The notes under the pieces: generated by a model
Database searches by the model: none
Seen by the model: the letters and a program-made list of their open reading frames with translations, nothing else
What the model was told of the DNA's origin: nothing
Shown here: piece after piece, positions 59,686 to 64,000 of the stretch
Numbering within the stretch: the first letter of the stretch is position 1
How the letters are laid out: the number at the start of each line of letters is the position of its first letter
Translations under genes and position numbers: made by a program
NCBI RefSeq assembly: GCF_001046895.1
Contig: NZ_CAQI01000032.1
Span: 62,001 to 126,000 of the forward strand
Reading direction: 5' to 3'
DNA from: Pseudarthrobacter siccitolerans
GTDB lineage: Bacteria; Actinomycetota; Actinomycetes; Actinomycetales; Micrococcaceae
Length of the DNA: 64,000 bases

Positions 59686-60591
59686 TCAGCGCCGTCCCGG
59701 GTCCCGCCGCCGGGCCGTGAAGGCGAAGAGGGCCGTGGTGGCGACGGTGGCCAGGTACCCGGCAATGACGATCAGCGAGATCCCGGCCCAGAAGTAGTTG
59801 GTGGTGCTGGCTTCCTGCCAAGGGCCCGGCGCGATCCGGACCAGCGAATACATTGCCACGGCCGCCGACGCCAGGCCGATCAGCACCGGCAGCGTCAGCC
59901 AGATCCTGGCCGAGCCCAGGTGCGCGCCGAAGCCTTCCCATACGATCCACGTCCCGCGCCGGATGATCAGCCAGCCCGCGGGAATCATAAACGCGCCCAC
60001 CAGCAGGAACGCCGCCACCACATCCGCCGGCCGGTGCCACTGGTTGATCAGCGTGGACACCCCGGAAGCGATGGCGAAGGTGCCGCCCACGAAGCCGGCC
60101 ATGGGACGCCAGCGCGGCGATGCCATCAGGAACACCGCAGCCGCAGCCGAAGCCGCCAGGGTGGTGTGCCCCGACGGCAGCGAGTTCAGCTCCAGTGTCA
60201 CCACGCCCTTGTCCGGCCGCGACGGCAGCAGATCCTTGAGCACCTGCGTGGCAATATTCGCGCCCACGCACGCTGCCACCGCGATGCCGGCTTCGGTCCA
60301 GTGTTTGCGGATCACCGTGACAAACAGGACCACAACGGCGGCCATCACCAGTGAGATGGTGGGCAGCAGGTCCAGGAACTTGGTGCTCGCCTTCCCCGCC
60401 GGCCCGTGGATCTGCACGGCCTCCACGAGTGCGGACTCGTCGATGAACTGGCCGGTGGTGGTCTGGACGAAGTAGTGGTACGTGGCAATCAAGCCGGCAA
60501 TGCAGGCCAGCGTGGCAAGCACAAACAGGAAGCCTGAGCCCGGAGCGGGCCTGCTGGGTGTCCTGGTGGATGTATGCCGCGAAAGTGTCAC
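59686..60591 (-). CDS. PAP2-family membrane phosphatase
   Basis: A 301-residue polytopic membrane protein with PAP2 active-site motifs: KDLLPSRPDKG, LPSGHTTL and STLINQWHRPADV, the last His being the phospho-acceptor. It probably dephosphorylates undecaprenyl pyrophosphate, phosphatidic acid or similar lipids outside the membrane. GTG 60591 has only a weak ribosome site. Convergent with the M20 peptidase. Confidence 0.87.
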   Translation of the reverse strand: MTLSRHTSTRTPSRPAPGSGFLFVLATLACIAGLIATYHYFVQTTTGQFIDESALVEAVQIHGPAGKASTKFLDLLPTISLVMAAVVVLFVTVIRKHWTEAGIAVAACVGANIATQVLKDLLPSRPDKGVVTLELNSLPSGHTTLAASAAAAVFLMASPRWRPMAGFVGGTFAIASGVSTLINQWHRPADVVAAFLLVGAFMIPAGWLIIRRGTWIVWEGFGAHLGSARIWLTLPVLIGLASAAVAMYSLVRIAPGPWQEASTTNYFWAGISLIVIAGYLATVATTALFAFTARRRDPGRR

Positions 60592-60648
60592 CGCTTAAGG
60601 GTGTCACAGAAAGCTGGGAGCCCGCCGCGCAGCGTGACCGGTGCAGGC

Positions 60649-61149
60649 TCAGGAGAGTGAAGCTGCGAGTTCCTCGATGATCTCGAACTGCTCGCGAACG
60701 CCGCCTTCCATGCCGGACCGGGCAATCATGTCGCGCACTTCCTTGCTGCCCGCATTGGTGCGGATGCTCACCAGGGTGGCGCCGCCGTCGGCCGGTTCAA
60801 AGGTGACGGTGTTGACCACGGCGCCCTCCTCGCTGTTGGGCGGGGTGTCCGGCATCTCCATGATTTCGGTGTGGACGATCCGCTTGTTCGGCACGATCTC
60901 CCGGTATGTCCCGTGGAAGGCAACCTCGAATTCCCCGTGCGCCACCATCACGTACCGCCAGGTCCCGCCCACCCGGAAGTCCATGTCCGCCACGGTCATT
61001 TCGCCGCGCCTTCCTGGCCACCATCTCCTGACGAGGTCCGGCGTGGTCCAGGCTTTGTAGACCAGATGGGGCGGCGCGTTGACGGTGCGGGTGATGAGGA
61101 TTTCCTGGTCGCTGGGGAAGCTGACGTCCAGGGTGCTGGTGTGTGCCAT
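60649..61149 (-). CDS. SRPBCC/AHSA1-like lipid-binding-fold protein
   Basis: A 166-residue AHSA1/START-like protein (LVYKAWTTPDLVRRWWPGRRGEMTV, GTWRYVM, FHGTYREIVPNKRIVHTE). Such proteins are almost always encoded next to an ArsR-type repressor, as here (27 bp). Likely binds a small hydrophobic ligand. ATG 61149 with AAGGAGCAAG upstream. Confidence 0.85.
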   Translation of the reverse strand: MAHTSTLDVSFPSDQEILITRTVNAPPHLVYKAWTTPDLVRRWWPGRRGEMTVADMDFRVGGTWRYVMVAHGEFEVAFHGTYREIVPNKRIVHTEIMEMPDTPPNSEEGAVVNTVTFEPADGGATLVSIRTNAGSKEVRDMIARSGMEGGVREQFEIIEELAASLS

Positions 61150-61176
61150 TGCCTTGCTCCTTAGCTTTGTGTGTCT

Positions 61177-61518
61177 TCAGCTTTGTGTGTCTTCGTCCTT
61201 GAAGTCCGTTAGGACATCCTCCAGCAGTTCGAAGCGTTCCTCCCAGAGGTGCTGGTAGCTGGAAATCCAGTCGTGGATGGGCTTGAGCGCCTGTGGGTTC
61301 AACCGGTAGACGCGCTGCCGGCCCTCGTCACGGGACATTACGGCGCCCACCTCGCGCAGGACCCGCAGGTGGCGTGACACGTGCGGTTGCGCCAGGCCCA
61401 GCAGGTCCACCAGTTCGTTGACCGGCCGCTCGCCCCCGCTGAGGACGTCCAGGATTTCCCGACGGCGGGGCTCGGCCACCGCGTTGAATGCATCTGCCGT
61501 TGTTGCTGCCCGTGCCAT
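61177..61518 (-). CDS. ArsR-family transcriptional repressor
   Basis: A 113-residue winged-HTH protein (DVLSGGERPVNELVDLLGLAQPHVSRHLRVLREVGAV, MSRDEGRQRVYRLNP). No CxC metal site is visible, so it is probably a ligand- or redox-responsive ArsR rather than a metal sensor. ATG 61518 follows GATGAGGGC. It heads the two-gene unit with the SRPBCC protein. Confidence 0.88.
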   Translation of the reverse strand: MARAATTADAFNAVAEPRRREILDVLSGGERPVNELVDLLGLAQPHVSRHLRVLREVGAVMSRDEGRQRVYRLNPQALKPIHDWISSYQHLWEERFELLEDVLTDFKDEDTQS

Positions 61519-61585
61519 GCCCTCATCATATATCCATATGTGTATGTGTTGGAAGGGGTCCGGCCGCCGCTTGTACAGTGGACCC

Positions 61586-62593
61586 ATGCCCACGCCCCCC
61601 GCCCTTGACGAACTGCTGGCCGGCGCGCACGTGGTGAGCCTGCCCATGCGCGTGAAGTTCCGCGGCATCATGGAGCGCGAGTCCCTGCTGCTGCGCGGAC
61701 CGGCGGGCTGGGGCGAGTTCTGCCCCTTCCCTGAGTATGGCGACGCCGAGGCGTCCCGTTGGCTGGCCTCCGCCATCGAGGCAGGGTGGGAGGGATTTCC
61801 AAGTCCGCTGCGGACGCTGATCCCCGTTAACGCAACTGTCCCCGCGGTCGCTGCCGACCGTGTGCCGGAGGTTCTTGCCCGCTTTGGCCGGGTGGACGCA
61901 GTCAAGGTGAAGGTTGCCGAGCAGGGCCAGGCCCTCGACGACGACGCTGCCCGCCTCGCCGCCGTCCGCTCCGCCCTTCCGGATGCCGCCATCCGCGTGG
62001 ACGCAAACGGAGGCTGGGACGTGCCCGCTGCCATTGAGGCACTCACCCGGCTGGCGGACGTCGGACTCGAATACGCCGAGCAGCCGGTCCCCACCATCGA
62101 GGGCCTGGCAGAGGTGCGCCGCGCTTTACAGTCTGCAGGCATTGCAGTACTGGTCGCCGCCGATGAAAGCGTCCGCAAGGAGTCAGATCCGCTGAAGGTG
62201 GCGCGGGCCGGCGCGGCGGACCTGATCGTGGTCAAGGTGGCGCCGCTCGGGGGAGTGCGGCGCGCGCTGGACATCGTGGCGCAGGCCGGGCTGCCCGCCG
62301 TCGTCAGTTCGGCGCTGGACACGTCGGTGGGGATCCGGGCGGGCCTTGCGCTCGCGGCCGCGCTGCCCGAACTGCCGTACGCGTGCGGGCTGGGGACGGT
62401 GTCCCTGTTCGAATCGGACGTCACCACGGATCCCTTAGTGGCCGACGACGGCGCCATCACACTCCGCGATGTCTCCGCCGACACCGGGCTGCTCAAGCGG
62501 TATGCAGCTTCCCCTGAGCGCCGCGACTGGTGGCTGGCCCGGCTCCGCCGCGTCCACGCCCACCTCGCCCCCCACCGACGCTCTCTCACTTAA
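61586..62593 (+). CDS. menC: o-Succinylbenzoate synthase
   Basis: A 335-residue enolase-superfamily enzyme of menaquinone biosynthesis: RGIMERESLLLRG, lysine motif VDAVKVKVAEQG (about 107-117, KxK), metal ligands in RVDANGGWD, YAEQPVP and VAADESVRK, and the second Lys in LIVVKVAPLGG. Converts SHCHC to OSB. TACAGT (61574-61579) lies 6 nt before ATG 61586 with no ribosome site, so the mRNA is probably leaderless. Stops 18 bp into a tandem repeat array. Confidence 0.9.
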   Translation: MPTPPALDELLAGAHVVSLPMRVKFRGIMERESLLLRGPAGWGEFCPFPEYGDAEASRWLASAIEAGWEGFPSPLRTLIPVNATVPAVAADRVPEVLARFGRVDAVKVKVAEQGQALDDDAARLAAVRSALPDAAIRVDANGGWDVPAAIEALTRLADVGLEYAEQPVPTIEGLAEVRRALQSAGIAVLVAADESVRKESDPLKVARAGAADLIVVKVAPLGGVRRALDIVAQAGLPAVVSSALDTSVGIRAGLALAAALPELPYACGLGTVSLFESDVTTDPLVADDGAITLRDVSADTGLLKRYAASPERRDWWLARLRRVHAHLAPHRRSLT

Positions 62594-62672
62594 TGCGGGG
62601 TTTTCCCCCGACGCTCTCCCACTTAACGCGGCTTTTCCGCCGACGCTCTCTCACTTAACGCGGCTTTGCTGC
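62575..62672. repeat. Three tandem copies of a roughly 33-bp unit
   Basis: Units begin at 62575, 62608 and 62640, each starting CCGACGCTCTCyCACTTAA and continuing CGCGG(C/G)TTTTCC. Period 33 then 32 bp; the array covers the end of menC and the first 79 bp downstream. No spacers, so not CRISPR. Confidence 0.85.
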
Positions 62673-62695
62673 GGACGCGTCATCACATTCCTGCA

Positions 62696-62724
62696 GGTCA
62701 TAAGGGGTTAACCGGAACTTCACC
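62696..62724 (+). promoter_or_regulatory. PHO box (PhoP binding site) before phoX
   Basis: Three 11-nt direct repeat units, GGTCATA-aggg, GTTAACC-ggaa and CTTCACC, resemble the actinobacterial PHO box (GTTCACC units every 11 nt). It is 74-102 bp upstream of the phosphatase start. Confidence 0.75.
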
Positions 62725-62797
62725 CTACTGATCACTTGACGTAGAAATCGGCTGACAGGGTGGGCGGGACCTCATAGAAACACCTTGGAAGGCCCCC

Positions 62798-64000
62798 ATG
62801 TCTGAAACGACTGCCCGCAAATTTCCGCTGCTGCCGATGCTCGGCCATACCAAGGGCAAGCGCAGCGCCGTTACCTGCGCGCTGAAGTGCGACAACGCCT
62901 GCGCCGGCGACGTCTGCAACACCAGCTCCAACAGCTACTTCCGCGACATCGCCTCTGCCACCTTGTCCCGGCGCGCCGCCCTGGGCTTCGGCGCCGCCGG
63001 CGCGCTCGCCGTCGTCCTCGGTTCAGCTGTTACCTCCGCAGAACCTGCCAGCGCCGCCGGCCTGTCCAAGGCAGCTAAGGAAGGCTTCGGCAAGTCCAAG
63101 CTCCAGTTCACGGCCATCCCGTCGATTGACGCAATGGTGGACGCCGTCACCGTGCCGGAGGGCTTTACCTGGCAGCCGGTCATCCGCTGGGGTGACCCCA
63201 TCTTCAACGGCGCGCCGGAGTTCGACCTGAACAACCAGACCGCCGCTGCCCAGGAAAAGCAGTTCGGTTACAACAACGACTACACCGACATCCTGGAGAT
63301 CCCGGGCAGCAAGGGCCGCCGCGCCGTGCTGTTCGCCAATCACGAATACACCAACGAGAACATCATGTTCCCGGCCACCATGCCTGCGGACCAAGTACGG
63401 GCTGTCGGGGCAGCCGCACATGGCCTGTCAGTGGTGGAACTGGAGCGCAAGAACAAGAACCAGCCGTGGACCTACGTCAAGGGCGCGCCGCTGAACCGCC
63501 GCTTCCTGAACAACACGGTCTACGAACTGACCGGTCCTGCCGCCGGATCTTCACTCACCAAGACCGTTGAAGACCCGGCCGGCCGCTTCATCAAGGGAAC
63601 GCTGGGCAACTGCGCCGGCGGCACCACCCCGTGGGGCACCATCCTGTCCGGCGAGGAAAACTTCCAGGGCTACTTCGTTGGCAACGGCACGTCTGCCGGC
63701 GACAAGCGCTACGGCATCACGTCCAAGCCCACCGCCCGCCAGTGGGAACTGGACGAGGACCGCTGGGACACCCGCAATGCCGGCTACGAGAACGAGGCCA
63801 ACCGCTTCGGCTGGATCGTGGAAGTCGACCCGTTCGACCCCAACTCCACCCCGAAGAAGCACTCCATGCTGGGCCGCTTCAAGCACGAGGGCGCCAACGT
63901 CATCATCGCCAAGTCGGGACACGTGGTGGCCTACTCCGGCGACGACGAGCGCTTCGACTACCTCTACAAGTTCGTCTCGAAGGACAAATACGTTGAAGGT
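62798..64000 (+). CDS. phoX: PhoX-type alkaline phosphatase (partial, runs off window)
   Basis: At least 401 residues of a PhoX/DUF839 protein. Twin-arginine signal near residue 58 (SRRAALGFGAAGALAVVLG), preceded by an unusually long N-terminal region with Cys residues (TCALKCDNACAGDVC), then RWGDPIFNGAPEFDL, YNNDYTDILE, VLFANHEYTNENIMFP (metal ligands), GTPWGTILSGEENFQGYF and HVVAYSGDDERFDYLYKF. PhoX is a Ca/Fe-dependent periplasmic or secreted phosphomonoesterase. GGAAGG precedes ATG 62798, and the upstream PHO box indicates induction by phosphate limitation through PhoP. Confidence 0.9.
   Translation, partial: MSETTARKFPLLPMLGHTKGKRSAVTCALKCDNACAGDVCNTSSNSYFRDIASATLSRRAALGFGAAGALAVVLGSAVTSAEPASAAGLSKAAKEGFGKSKLQFTAIPSIDAMVDAVTVPEGFTWQPVIRWGDPIFNGAPEFDLNNQTAAAQEKQFGYNNDYTDILEIPGSKGRRAVLFANHEYTNENIMFPATMPADQVRAVGAAAHGLSVVELERKNKNQPWTYVKGAPLNRRFLNNTVYELTGPAAGSSLTKTVEDPAGRFIKGTLGNCAGGTTPWGTILSGEENFQGYFVGNGTSAGDKRYGITSKPTARQWELDEDRWDTRNAGYENEANRFGWIVEVDPFDPNSTPKKHSMLGRFKHEGANVIIAKSGHVVAYSGDDERFDYLYKFVSKDKYVEG

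Noticed and set aside
59024..60607. 527-codon open frame opposite the M20 peptidase and across the PAP2 gene
   Set aside because: The PAP2 motifs are in a different - strand frame; this one is a shadow.
62575..62672. CRISPR-like array
   Set aside because: Units are contiguous with no unique spacers and no cas genes nearby.

Overview
The window is a G+C-rich actinobacterial chromosome segment. Gene families, GTG/TTG starts, probable leaderless genes and an actinobacterial-type PHO box point to the Micrococcaceae, most likely Arthrobacter/Pseudarthrobacter. No rRNA, tRNA, insertion sequence, prophage or CRISPR array was seen.

Layout. 1-5.7 kb: copper/metal block with a YcnI-like protein (cut by the window edge), a CopD-CtaG membrane protein, a divergent Tat-exported multicopper oxidase and a CDF-like transporter with a Cys-rich tail. 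5.7-13.9 kb: mixed genes, including an acyltransferase, hydrolases, a deletion remnant of a hipBA toxin-antitoxin locus that keeps its operators, a GAF-ANTAR regulator, and a GH26-like glycosidase beside an HPt-like gene. 14-18.4 kb: type I signal peptidase, then a LacI regulator divergent from a DHDPS-family aldolase and an NRAMP-like transporter. 18.9-30.2 kb: two large exported proteins (a 1733-residue haem peroxidase with RTX repeats and an FnIII/chitobiase-like protein) flanking a SARP-receiver fusion and its NarL-type kinase. 30.5-38.4 kb: two more GAF-ANTAR genes, a second GH26-like protein, an orphan histidine kinase, a small-membrane-protein operon, a DUF2975/YozG-like pair and a third HPt-like gene. 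38.6-44.8 kb: KimA-like and KtrB-like potassium importers, then an RsbQ-like hydrolase overlapping a PAS-GGDEF-EAL protein. 45-51.6 kb: small conserved proteins, MFS transporter, lipase/LssY pair, methyltransferase, two proteins with SipW-type signal peptides. 51.8-59.7 kb: nitrilase, class I amidotransferase, and a tight operon of GCS2 carboxylate-amine ligase, Orn/Lys/Arg decarboxylase, NAGGN-type asparagine synthetase and M20 peptidase. 59.7-64 kb: PAP2 phosphatase, ArsR/SRPBCC pair, MenC, and a PHO-box-preceded PhoX phosphatase that runs off the window.

The most striking pattern is a dispersed signalling network. Five loci (10.9, 13.9, 31.3, 33.6 and 38.4 kb) carry the same 17-bp inverted repeat, CGAGTA-N5-TACTCG, 22-23 bp upstream of a TAACGT-like -10 element. 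They drive three full GAF-ANTAR genes, one truncated ANTAR-family N-terminus coupled to an HPt-like gene, and one free HPt-like gene. All three HPt-like proteins in the window lack the phospho-accepting histidine. Two of these loci also share duplicated non-coding blocks, and two lie next to GH26-like glycosidases. This looks like a coordinated regulon of RNA-binding antiterminators and pseudo-phosphotransfer proteins. The 53.7-59.7 kb operon is a second candidate for an undescribed pathway, making or turning over an amidated gamma-glutamyl/polyamine-type solute.
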